Source of the DNA: Candidatus Uhrbacteria bacterium
Lineage (GTDB): Bacteria > Patescibacteriota > Patescibacteriia > UBA9934 > GWF2-40-263
Reading direction: 5' to 3'
Assembly: GCA_016205995.1 (NCBI GenBank)
Contig: JACQSJ010000020.1
Location: 1-13,618 of the forward strand
DNA: 13,618 nucleotides
The notes under the pieces were generated by a model. That model made no database searches. It worked only from the letters and a program-made list of their open reading frames with translations, and was not told the origin of the DNA. Both the position numbers and the translations under genes were made by a program. Shown here one piece after another: positions 4,816 through 11,278 of the stretch (position 1 is its first letter; every line of letters starts with the position of its first letter).

Positions 4816-6897
4816 ATGAAACATCGCTCACTACATTCACGGTTCACGCAAGGGGTGCTTTTTTGTTTCTTGCTTGTGAGTGCCTTGCCGGTCCAGGCCC
4901 TCACGCCCGACGACGAGTACTTCAACGAACAATGGTATCTGCAGAACATTGAGGCTCGTGACGCTTGGGACACGCACACGGGAGACGGCAGCGTGGTCGT
5001 GGCGGTCCTGGACACGGGGATCGATCTGGACCATCCGGACTTGCAGGCAAACATCTGGGTAAATGCCGGCGAGGTTGCACTCGATGGGGTCGACAATGAC
5101 GGCAACGGCTATGTCGATGACCTCAACGGGTATGACTTCATCGATGACGATGGCACGCCCATTCCCAACCAGGATGGGACCTTCGACGAGGGAGCGGTGT
5201 CCCATGGCACGGTCATCGCGGGGATTATCGGCGCGGTGGGGGATAACGACGAGGGGATCGCCGGGATCGTGTGGGATGTGCAACTGATGAGTGTGCGGAT
5301 CCTGGACAACCAGGGAATCGGGGACTCCAACCTCGCGCGGCTGGGCGTGGAGTATGCGATGCGCAATGGCGCCGATGTGATCAATCTCAGTTTCACCGGA
5401 TTCGATTTTGACGAAGTCCTGCGTCGTACCATCCAAGAAGCCTATGAGGCCGGGATCGTGGTCGTGGCCGCGATGGGCAACGCGGACGACGGAGGCGTGG
5501 ACATCGACGAGTCTCCCATTTACCCCGCGTGCTTTGGGGAAAGGGCCGATGAGGATTGGATTCTGGGCGTGGCAGCGACCGACCAAAACGACGTGAAGGC
5601 GGAATTTTCAAACTACGGCGCCCTGTGCACGGACATTTCCGCTCCGGGACAAGATATTTTGAGTGCCGTGTACCAGGATGACGATTGGCCAGCGGTGAAT
5701 GAGGGGTTCTATCAAGACTCGTGGTCGGGGACGAGTATGGCTTCGCCTATGGTTGCGGGCGCTGCGGCGCTGCTGAAGTCCGCGTACCACTCGCTTACGC
5801 CCGGCGACATCAAGTCCATCCTTCGTCTGTCGGTCGATCCAGTCACCGCTACGGGTGACGCAGCCGGAAAGATGGGAGCCGGGCGGCTCAATGTGGCGAC
5901 CGCGCTCGCGTTGGCTCCTTCGTTTGCCGATGTAGGTGATATTGGCTCTTCGGTTTCATCGAGTACGTCCTCCAGCTACCGCATCGCGGTTGCGCCTGAG
6001 TCCGGAAGTCCACCCACGGTACGGGTGTTCACAAACAGCGGGAGCGAGGTGTTTGCCTCGTTTAACGCGTACGACGCTTCGTACACAGGGGGCGTGCGAC
6101 TGACCATGGGCGACGTGGATGGCGATGGGGCGGAGGAAATCGTGACCGTGCCTGGTCCCGGCGGTGGGCCGCAGGTGCGCGTGTTTGACCTTGAAGGAAA
6201 TCTCGAGGGCCAGTTCTATGCGTTTGAAGTCACGCTGCGCTCGGGGCTCTACGTTGCCACTGGGGACATCGACGGGGATGGGATTGAAGAGATTGCGGTG
6301 AGCACGGACGCAGGCGGCGGTGGGCGGGTGCAAGTGTTTGATAAGGGCGGGGTTCCTCTCTACGACGCGTTTCGTCCCTATGGCGCTGTTGCGTCCATGA
6401 GCAACGTGAGTGTTCGGGTCGCGCTGGGGGATGTTGATGGGGATGGGAGCGACGAGGTGACCGTGGGTCCTGGGGAGGGACACGAGCCGCGCATCCGCAT
6501 CCACACAGCTGATGGGACATTGGTGAGCGAGTTCCTCGCCTACGCCGACACCTATGACAAGGGTGTCTTCGTGGCCAGTGGTGACCTCGACGGCGATGGC
6601 GATGATGAGGTCGTGACCGGGACGGACAATGGCGGCGGGCCGCAGGTGCAGATTTTTGACGGCCAAGGGACCTGGTTGGGAACGTTCTTTGCGTACGACG
6701 CCGCGTTCCGTGGCGGCGTGCGCTTGTCCGTGGGGAACCTCAGCGAGTGGCCAGGTGCCTCCATCATCACGGCCGCGGGTCCGGGCGGAGGTCCGCACAT
6801 TCGCGTGTACAACGGCTATGCCAAGCTCATTGGCACATTTTTCAGCGATGACCAAGGCGATCGCGCCGGAATCAACTCGGCTGCCTGGGGGTTGTAA
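4816..6897 (+). CDS. Secreted subtilisin-like serine protease (S8) with C-terminal calcium-loop propeller, paralog 2
   Basis: The 693-aa product has a signal peptide (basic start, FCFLLVSALPVQA, cut near residue 28). The S8 domain keeps Asp66 (AVLDTGID), His130 (SHGTVIAG), oxyanion Asn222 and Ser307 (SGTSMASPM), so it should be active. Cys239/Cys271 match the Cys pair of paralog 1. DGVDNDGNGYVDD (about 90-102) is a likely calcium-binding insert. After a Ser-rich linker (about 376-388), about 300 residues hold DxDGDG blades: four intact loops (GDVDGDG, GDIDGDG, GDVDGDG, GDLDGDG), one degenerate (GNLSEWPG), with closing strands shared between the two ends of the propeller. Overall architecture equals paralog 1, so an ancient tandem duplication is likely. 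There is no anchor motif. The start codon lies 13 nt past AAGGAGG in the preceding repeat. Confidence 0.92.
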   Translation: MKHRSLHSRFTQGVLFCFLLVSALPVQALTPDDEYFNEQWYLQNIEARDAWDTHTGDGSVVVAVLDTGIDLDHPDLQANIWVNAGEVALDGVDNDGNGYVDDLNGYDFIDDDGTPIPNQDGTFDEGAVSHGTVIAGIIGAVGDNDEGIAGIVWDVQLMSVRILDNQGIGDSNLARLGVEYAMRNGADVINLSFTGFDFDEVLRRTIQEAYEAGIVVVAAMGNADDGGVDIDESPIYPACFGERADEDWILGVAATDQNDVKAEFSNYGALCTDISAPGQDILSAVYQDDDWPAVNEGFYQDSWSGTSMASPMVAGAAALLKSAYHSLTPGDIKSILRLSVDPVTATGDAAGKMGAGRLNVATALALAPSFADVGDIGSSVSSSTSSSYRIAVAPESGSPPTVRVFTNSGSEVFASFNAYDASYTGGVRLTMGDVDGDGAEEIVTVPGPGGGPQVRVFDLEGNLEGQFYAFEVTLRSGLYVATGDIDGDGIEEIAVSTDAGGGGRVQVFDKGGVPLYDAFRPYGAVASMSNVSVRVALGDVDGDGSDEVTVGPGEGHEPRIRIHTADGTLVSEFLAYADTYDKGVFVASGDLDGDGDDEVVTGTDNGGGPQVQIFDGQGTWLGTFFAYDAAFRGGVRLSVGNLSEWPGASIITAAGPGGGPHIRVYNGYAKLIGTFFSDDQGDRAGINSAAWGL

Positions 6898-6900
6898 GTC

Positions 6901-6909
6901 TGCTATACT
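6901..6909 (+). promoter_or_regulatory. Putative extended -10 promoter of the glycan operon
   Basis: TG-C-TATACT is close to the ideal extended -10 and ends 8 nt before the ATG at 6918, so transcription would begin at or next to the start codon. No Shine-Dalgarno sequence is present and no -35 match is seen 17 nt upstream. It would drive the six-gene cluster that follows. Confidence 0.5.
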
Positions 6910-6917
6910 GGTGTCAT

Positions 6918-7934
6918 ATGGCTCAAGCCCTCACTTTTGAAAACAAAAACATCCTCGTCACCGGCGGAGCCGGATTTATCGGTTCGTTCCTGTGCGAGGC
7001 CTTGCTTCGAGATGGCCATCGGGTCATCTGCGCGGACAATCTCGCGACCGGCGACACAAAGAACATCGCCACGCTTCTTCAAAACCAAAATTTCCGATTC
7101 ATCCGCCTGGACGTGAACCAGCCGTTTGAGTTGGAGGGTTTTGCGGAACTCGCGGCGTTCAAGATCCCATTCCAGGGCATCCAGGAGATCTATCATTTTG
7201 CCTGCCCCACCTCGATCAAGAATTTCGATCAGTTCAAAATCCAGACGCTCCTCTCCAACAGCCTGGGCAACTACCATGTGCTCGAGCTGGCAAAGAAGTA
7301 CCGGTCGCGGGTTCTTCTTTCCTCCAGTTCGGTTGTGTACGGAACACGCAAGGATGCAAGCGGGTTGGTGGGGGAAGAGGAGTTGGGCGCGGTCGACCAG
7401 CTCACACCCAGAGCGTGCTACGACGAGGGGAAGCGGTTTTCCGAAACGATGTTTGAGACGTACCGCCAAGTGCACAGTCTGGAAATCCGCATCGCACGCA
7501 TCTTCCGCACCTTTGGTCCGCGCATGCCCCTCTTTGACGGGCAGCTCATTCCGGATTTCATTTTGAACGCGCTGGATGGGAAAGACTTGGTCATGTACGG
7601 CGGACGCGGATTTCGCACGAGCCTGTGCTACATTACCGACGTCATCGATGGGATCATGCGTATCATGGCTGCGCCAGAGTATGCCGGTCCCGTGAATCTG
7701 GGCAGCGACGTTGACCTCTCGTTGGAAGATGTGGCCAAGCAGATCATCGCCATGACATCGTCAACCTCGAAGATCGTCGAGGGGGAAAATTTTGTCTTCC
7801 TCTCGGAGCTGGCGCTTCCCAGAATCGAGCGTGCCAAGGAGTTGGGCTGGTTCCCACTGGTGCGTTTGGAGGACGGCCTGCGCCAGACGATCGAATACAT
7901 GAAGGCGAATAAGTTGCTGCTGATGAGCATCTAG
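6918..7934 (+). CDS. NAD-dependent sugar epimerase/dehydratase, UDP-glucuronate decarboxylase (UXS)-like
   Basis: The 338-aa product is an extended SDR enzyme acting on nucleotide sugars in the cytosol. The NAD-binding motif TGGAGFIG lies at 15-22, the catalytic pair is Tyr168-x3-Lys172 (CYDEGKRFSE), and ARIFRTFGPRM plus the FRTSLCYITDVIDG segment are typical of the UXS branch. The HFACPTSI segment also matches UXS. One departure: the UXS motif TSEVYG reads SSVVYG here (Val139 in place of the Glu that human UXS1 uses in decarboxylation), so it may perform another epimerase or dehydratase reaction. It is the first gene of the glycan operon and probably makes the sugar donor for the transferases downstream. 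Family is firm and exact reaction uncertain. Confidence 0.85.
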   Translation: MAQALTFENKNILVTGGAGFIGSFLCEALLRDGHRVICADNLATGDTKNIATLLQNQNFRFIRLDVNQPFELEGFAELAAFKIPFQGIQEIYHFACPTSIKNFDQFKIQTLLSNSLGNYHVLELAKKYRSRVLLSSSSVVYGTRKDASGLVGEEELGAVDQLTPRACYDEGKRFSETMFETYRQVHSLEIRIARIFRTFGPRMPLFDGQLIPDFILNALDGKDLVMYGGRGFRTSLCYITDVIDGIMRIMAAPEYAGPVNLGSDVDLSLEDVAKQIIAMTSSTSKIVEGENFVFLSELALPRIERAKELGWFPLVRLEDGLRQTIEYMKANKLLLMSI

Positions 7935-7961
7935 GTCCTATGAGACCTATAAGACCTATGA
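7935..7961 (+). repeat. 9-nt tandem repeat (GACCTATAA type) overlapping a start codon
   Basis: Units GGTCCTATG, AGACCTATA and AGACCTATG fill the gap between the epimerase stop and the GT2 gene and create two in-frame ATGs (7940 and 7958). The 16-nt stretch 7944-7959 equals 779-794. Confidence 0.7.
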
Positions 7962-8635
7962 ACGTCCTGGCGATTATCCCGGCGTACAATGAGGCAACCA
8001 CCATTGCCGATGTGCTCGCACACGTCCGTCCTTTTGTGGACGGTATGATTGTTGTAGACGACGGGAGCGATGACCGGACTGGTCAGATTGCGCGCGCTCA
8101 AGGCGCGATCGTGGTACGTCATGTCATCAACCGCGGGCTAGGGGCGGCGATCGGGACAGGATTTGCGACCGCGCAGAAGCTTGGCGCCGAGGTGGTCGTG
8201 ACGCTCGACGCCGACGGCCAGCATGATCCTGCCGAGATCCCCGCGCTCGTCCACGCGATTGAAGAAGGTGCAGATCTCGTCATTGGCTCGCGTATGCTTA
8301 CCGGGTTTGTAGGGATGCCCCTGCATCGGCGCGTTGCCCAAGTGGTTGGGAATCTTGTGACGTTTTTCTTATTTGGGGCGTGGGTCACGGATAGCCAGTC
8401 AGGCTTCCGCGCCCTCACGGTCTATGCCATCTCCAAGATTCACCTCAAGACCAATCGCATGGAAGTGTCCTCGGAGCTCATTGCCGAGGCAAAACGGAAC
8501 GCGTTGGTGATCGTGGAAGTTCCTATCAAGGCGATCTACACTGATTACTCGCTCTCCAAGGGTCAGAGCTTTTTCGTCGGCCTCAAGACGCTCTTCAAAC
8601 TTGTAATCCGTCGATTGACTCGTAACCACCCCTAG
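7958..8635 (+). CDS. GT2 glycosyltransferase, dolichyl/polyprenyl-phosphate mannose synthase-like
   Basis: The 225-aa product is a GT-A enzyme of the DPM1-like type, without C-terminal membrane helices. Motifs: IIPAYNE (6-12), VVDDGSDD (32-39), the metal site LDADGQHD (83-90) and DSQSGFRA (145-152). Such enzymes move a sugar from a nucleotide donor to a polyprenyl phosphate at the inner face of the membrane. I prefer ATG 7958 because NVLAIIPAYNE is the normal N-terminus; the upstream ATG at 7940 only adds six residues encoded by the 9-nt repeat. The C-terminal TRNHP and the TAG stop come from the palindromic repeat at 8620-8662. The DUF2304 gene follows by 33 nt, a familiar pairing. Confidence 0.9.
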   Translation: MNVLAIIPAYNEATTIADVLAHVRPFVDGMIVVDDGSDDRTGQIARAQGAIVVRHVINRGLGAAIGTGFATAQKLGAEVVVTLDADGQHDPAEIPALVHAIEEGADLVIGSRMLTGFVGMPLHRRVAQVVGNLVTFFLFGAWVTDSQSGFRALTVYAISKIHLKTNRMEVSSELIAEAKRNALVIVEVPIKAIYTDYSLSKGQSFFVGLKTLFKLVIRRLTRNHP

Positions 8636-8662
8636 CCCCTCCTTAAAAAGGAGGGGGACCGA
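8620..8662 (+). repeat. Palindromic repeat, solo copy without a nuclease gene
   Basis: TCGTAACCACCCC-TAG, then stem CCCCTCCTT (8636-8644) / AAGGAGGGG (8648-8656), then GACCGA. It matches the right repeat of the DUF559 element at 36 of 38 bases in the same orientation. It supplies the last codons and TAG stop (8633-8635) of the GT2 gene and places AAGGAGG 14 nt before the DUF2304 start at 8669. Confidence 0.85.
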
Positions 8663-8668
8663 AAGAAT

Positions 8669-9004
8669 ATGTCCATCATCCAGGTCCTGATCATCTTGTT
8701 CGCGCTCTTTGCGATCACTCGCACGGGTCGGCAATTTCAAAAGGGGGCTGTCACCAGACGCTGGCTCCTTTTTTGGATGTTGTTTTGGATCGTGGCCGGC
8801 GTGGTGGCAGCGCTCCCGAAGACGGCCGATGCGCTTGCACGTGTGGTGGGCGTGGGTCGAGGCGCGGACGTGGTGATCTATCTTTCGTTGATCGTGATTT
8901 TTTACTTGATCTTCCGTTTATATGTGAAGATCGAGCAGGTGGAGAGCGAGATCACGCGGCTCGTTCGCAAGCTCGCCGTGGACGAGGTCGATAAAGAAGT
9001 CTAG
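8669..9004 (+). CDS. DUF2304 family membrane protein
   Basis: The 111-aa product has three predicted hydrophobic segments: about 3-17 (IIQVLIILFALFAIT), 33-50 (LLFWMLFWIVAGVVAAL) and 69-89 (VVIYLSLIVIFYLIFRLYV), then a charged helix (KIEQVESEITRLVRKLA) that looks like a short coiled coil on the cytosolic side. Sequence order and size match DUF2304, often encoded next to DPM-like GT2 enzymes. The likely role, inferred from this association, is to hold the soluble GT2 at the membrane or help it handle the polyprenyl carrier. The start lies after a stem that hides AAGGAGG. The stop is 3 nt before the next gene. Confidence 0.88.
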   Translation: MSIIQVLIILFALFAITRTGRQFQKGAVTRRWLLFWMLFWIVAGVVAALPKTADALARVVGVGRGADVVIYLSLIVIFYLIFRLYVKIEQVESEITRLVRKLAVDEVDKEV

Positions 9005-9007
9005 GTC

Positions 9008-10111
9008 ATGCTGCCGCGCGTTGCGATTATCTATCTGTGCTACAACAACCGGTCCTACCTGCCGGAGGTGTTTGAGTCGCTACGCACGCTCAACTATCCG
9101 TCGGAGAAGCTTGAGATCATCGTCGTGGATAACGATTCCAAGGATGGGAGTCCGGATTGGTTGAGAGAGCAGTCAGGGATCACGTTTCTGCCCAGCGGGA
9201 CGAATCTTGGGTTTGCGGAAGGGAACAACCTCGGCATCAAGCACGCGCTTCTGGGCGGCGCCGACTACGTGTACCTCTTGAACGGAGATGCGAAACTTCA
9301 TCAGGAGGCGATCATGGAGGCGGTCAGGTTGGCACAGACAGACCAGAAGATCGGCTCGGTTCAGTCCCGCATCATGCTGTGGAAGCACCCCGACGTCGTT
9401 AACGTCACAGGGGGGATGGTGCATTTTTTAGGCTTCGGCTTCGCCCGCGATAACGGAAAACTCTGGACTGGGGTCAGGTCTCCACTGTCCACTTTTTCTA
9501 AAAATAAGCCTTTTGATGACCTGGTGGACGGTGGAGACCTGACCCCAGAAATCGCGTACGCAAGTGGGGCGTCGGTGTTGTACCGGGCGAGTGTCCTGCG
9601 GCAGGTCGGGCTGTTGGATCCGTTTCTGTTTTTGTATCATGAGGATTTGGAGCTCGGCTGGCGGATCCGGCTCGCGGGGTACAAGAATGTCCTGGCGACT
9701 GACTCGATCGCCTACCACGACTACGAGTTCAAGCGCTCGATCCAAAAGTTTTACTGGATGGAGCGCAACCGCGTGCTCGTGCACGCCTCCCACCTGCGCA
9801 CCTCTTCGCTCCTCTTGCTCGCCCCCTTCATGCTCGCTGCCGAGCTGGGGTTGCTCCTGTTCGCGGTCAAGGGCGGTTGGCTCAAAGAGAAGCTTCTCGT
9901 CTACGTCAACCTCTTAAGCCCTCGCACCTGGAGCTACGTCGCGCGCAAGCGTCGCGAGAGCCATAGCCTGCGTCGGGTCAGTGATCGGGAGATCGTCCGC
10001 CTGTGGACCGGGAAGATCGAACATCAGGAGACAAGCAGCCCGCTTGTCGATCGTCTTATCAACCCCGCCCTCGCCAGCCTCTGGTTTTTTCTCAAACAGC
10101 TTATTCGCTAG
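9008..10111 (+). CDS. GT2 glycosyltransferase (rhamnosyltransferase/WbbL-like) with an in-frame palindromic insertion
   Basis: The 367-aa product has a GT-A domain with VAIIYLCYNN (5-14), VVDNDSKDG (39-47), a metal site written NGDA (92-95, where many relatives have NPD/DxD), YASGASVLYRAS (184-195) and the HEDLELGWR catalytic loop (211-219). A hydrophobic segment near 267-287 and an amphipathic tail suggest membrane association. It should transfer a sugar, perhaps rhamnose-like, onto a lipid-linked glycan; the sugar is not predictable. Residues about 154-180 are encoded by an 81-nt palindromic element that fits exactly 27 codons, in a loop that is variable in the family, so activity may survive. 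It is tightly coupled on both sides (3 nt and 2 nt). Confidence 0.88.
   Translation: MLPRVAIIYLCYNNRSYLPEVFESLRTLNYPSEKLEIIVVDNDSKDGSPDWLREQSGITFLPSGTNLGFAEGNNLGIKHALLGGADYVYLLNGDAKLHQEAIMEAVRLAQTDQKIGSVQSRIMLWKHPDVVNVTGGMVHFLGFGFARDNGKLWTGVRSPLSTFSKNKPFDDLVDGGDLTPEIAYASGASVLYRASVLRQVGLLDPFLFLYHEDLELGWRIRLAGYKNVLATDSIAYHDYEFKRSIQKFYWMERNRVLVHASHLRTSSLLLLAPFMLAAELGLLLFAVKGGWLKEKLLVYVNLLSPRTWSYVARKRRESHSLRRVSDREIVRLWTGKIEHQETSSPLVDRLINPALASLWFFLKQLIR
9468..9548 (+). mobile_element. 81-nt REPIN/MITE-like palindromic element inserted in the GT2 coding sequence
   Basis: Arms 9468-9492 and 9524-9548 pair over 25 positions with one G-T wobble (9486/9530) around a 31-nt centre. Outer ends read CTGGGGTCAGGTCTCCAC and its reverse complement. 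GGGGTCAGGTCT ends resemble palindromes I associate with Y1/RAYT-type transposases. It is 27 codons long, keeps the frame and has no stop. No transposase gene is in the window. Confidence 0.7.
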
Positions 10112-10113
10112 CC

Positions 10114-11277
10114 ATGGATCACGCACAAGCCACCATCGCCCATGTCGTCTGCACCTATCCGCCGTATCGAGGTGGCATGGGCAATGTTGCGTTTGACTAT
10201 GTCGAGCGCCTCCGCGCACGGGGATACAACGTGCACGTCTTCACCATCCGCGGTCAGGAAGTCACCGACGACCCTCGCCACATCCATCGCATCCCACCCA
10301 TCTTGCAGATTGGGAACGCAGGCGTGCTTCCGTCCCTCTTCCACCGTCTGGCCGGGTTCGATCTTGTTCATCTCCACTATCCTTTTTTTGGCGGAGCCGA
10401 GCCGGTCATCGTGCGCAAGGCCATGCGTCCCGACCAAGGGCTCGTGATGACCTACCACATGGACGCGGCTGCCGACGGGATGAAGGGCGCGATCTTCAGT
10501 GCACATCGTCGTCTCCTGTTCCCCTGGCTCGTCAACCGCGTCGATCGCATCTTGGTCAGCTCGTTTGACTATGCCAAATATTCCGCGCTTGCGGAGCTTG
10601 ATGTGGACGATCGTCTCGAGGAGCATCCGTTCGGGGTTGATCTTGAGAGGTTTCACCCGGGAGATGAACTCGAGCTGCGCGAGCGCCACCAGATTCCACA
10701 CAAGACGCCCATCCTTTTGTTCGTCGGAGGCCTCGACGCGGCCCATGCCTTCAAAGGTTTGCCGCCATTGTTCGACGCGCTCGAAGGTCTTCTCGCATAC
10801 GACTGGCAGGTGGTCATTGTGGGCGATGGGGCGTTGAAAGAAACCTACCGCGTGCAGGCCGCCCAGAAGGGACTCGACTCGCGGGTGACGTTTGCGGGCA
10901 ATGTCTCCCATGAGGACCTCCCGCGCTACTATCGCCTCGCCGACTTCCACCTCCTCCCCTCGACCAAGCGCGCGGAGGCGTTCGGGCTCGTGGCGCTTGA
11001 AGCTGCGGCAAGCGGGATCCCGTCGATCGCCTCGAATCTTCCCGGCGTGCGCACGCTTGTGCAAGATGGAAACACGGGGCTGCTCGTCCCCCCAGGGGAT
11101 GTGGAGGAGCTGAAGAAAGCGATCTTGCTTTTTATCGAGCAGGTCGATTTGCGCGAGCGGTTGGGGTTATCGGCCCGTACCAACGCGGAGCAAAAATATG
11201 CCTGGCCGCCGCTCATCGACAGTCTGGAGGCGACGTACGATTCGGTGTTGAATCAGCAGTCCAAGCGGCACTACTAG
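10114..11277 (+). CDS. GT4 family glycosyltransferase, first of two
   Basis: The 387-aa product is a GT-B fold retaining transferase. Marks: PYRGGMG (17-23) in the acceptor domain, HMD near 115-117, HPFGVDLERF (171-180) at the domain hinge, LLFVGGLD...KGL (201-216) starting the donor domain, and the catalytic E-x7-E at Glu288/Glu296 (AEAFGLVALEA) followed by GIPSIASNLPG. I chose the ATG at 10114, 2 nt past the upstream stop; a longer frame opening at 10003 would overlap the GT2 gene by over 100 nt and adds a non-family N-terminus. It is cytosolic or peripheral and probably extends a lipid-linked glycan from a nucleotide sugar. The exact sugar is unknown. Confidence 0.92.
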   Translation: MDHAQATIAHVVCTYPPYRGGMGNVAFDYVERLRARGYNVHVFTIRGQEVTDDPRHIHRIPPILQIGNAGVLPSLFHRLAGFDLVHLHYPFFGGAEPVIVRKAMRPDQGLVMTYHMDAAADGMKGAIFSAHRRLLFPWLVNRVDRILVSSFDYAKYSALAELDVDDRLEEHPFGVDLERFHPGDELELRERHQIPHKTPILLFVGGLDAAHAFKGLPPLFDALEGLLAYDWQVVIVGDGALKETYRVQAAQKGLDSRVTFAGNVSHEDLPRYYRLADFHLLPSTKRAEAFGLVALEAAASGIPSIASNLPGVRTLVQDGNTGLLVPPGDVEELKKAILLFIEQVDLRERLGLSARTNAEQKYAWPPLIDSLEATYDSVLNQQSKRHY

Positions 11278-11278
11278 T

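Noticed and set aside
4837..5586. Long minus-strand open frame (249 aa) opposite protease 2
   Set aside because: It mirrors the codon bias of the plus-strand S8 gene, has His/Arg/Pro-rich low-sense content and no ribosome site or family motif. The same applies to 5956-6855 and 10108-11064 on the minus strand.
3541..6830. DNA repeats with GGCGGTGGGCCGCAGGTGCG-like core as mobile repeats
   Set aside because: They are the coding sequence of the propeller blades (GGGPQVRVF) and are explained by protein repeats.
7940..7957. ATG at 7940 as start of the DPM-like GT2
   Set aside because: It lies in the 9-nt repeat and adds only MRPIRP before the conserved NVLAIIPAYNE start. It is kept as a possible alternative start, not the main call.
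10003..10113. Longer N-terminus for the first GT4 gene
   Set aside because: It overlaps the GT2 gene by over 100 nt in another frame and precedes the normal GT4 N-terminus; the ATG at 10114, 2 nt after the GT2 stop, is the natural start.
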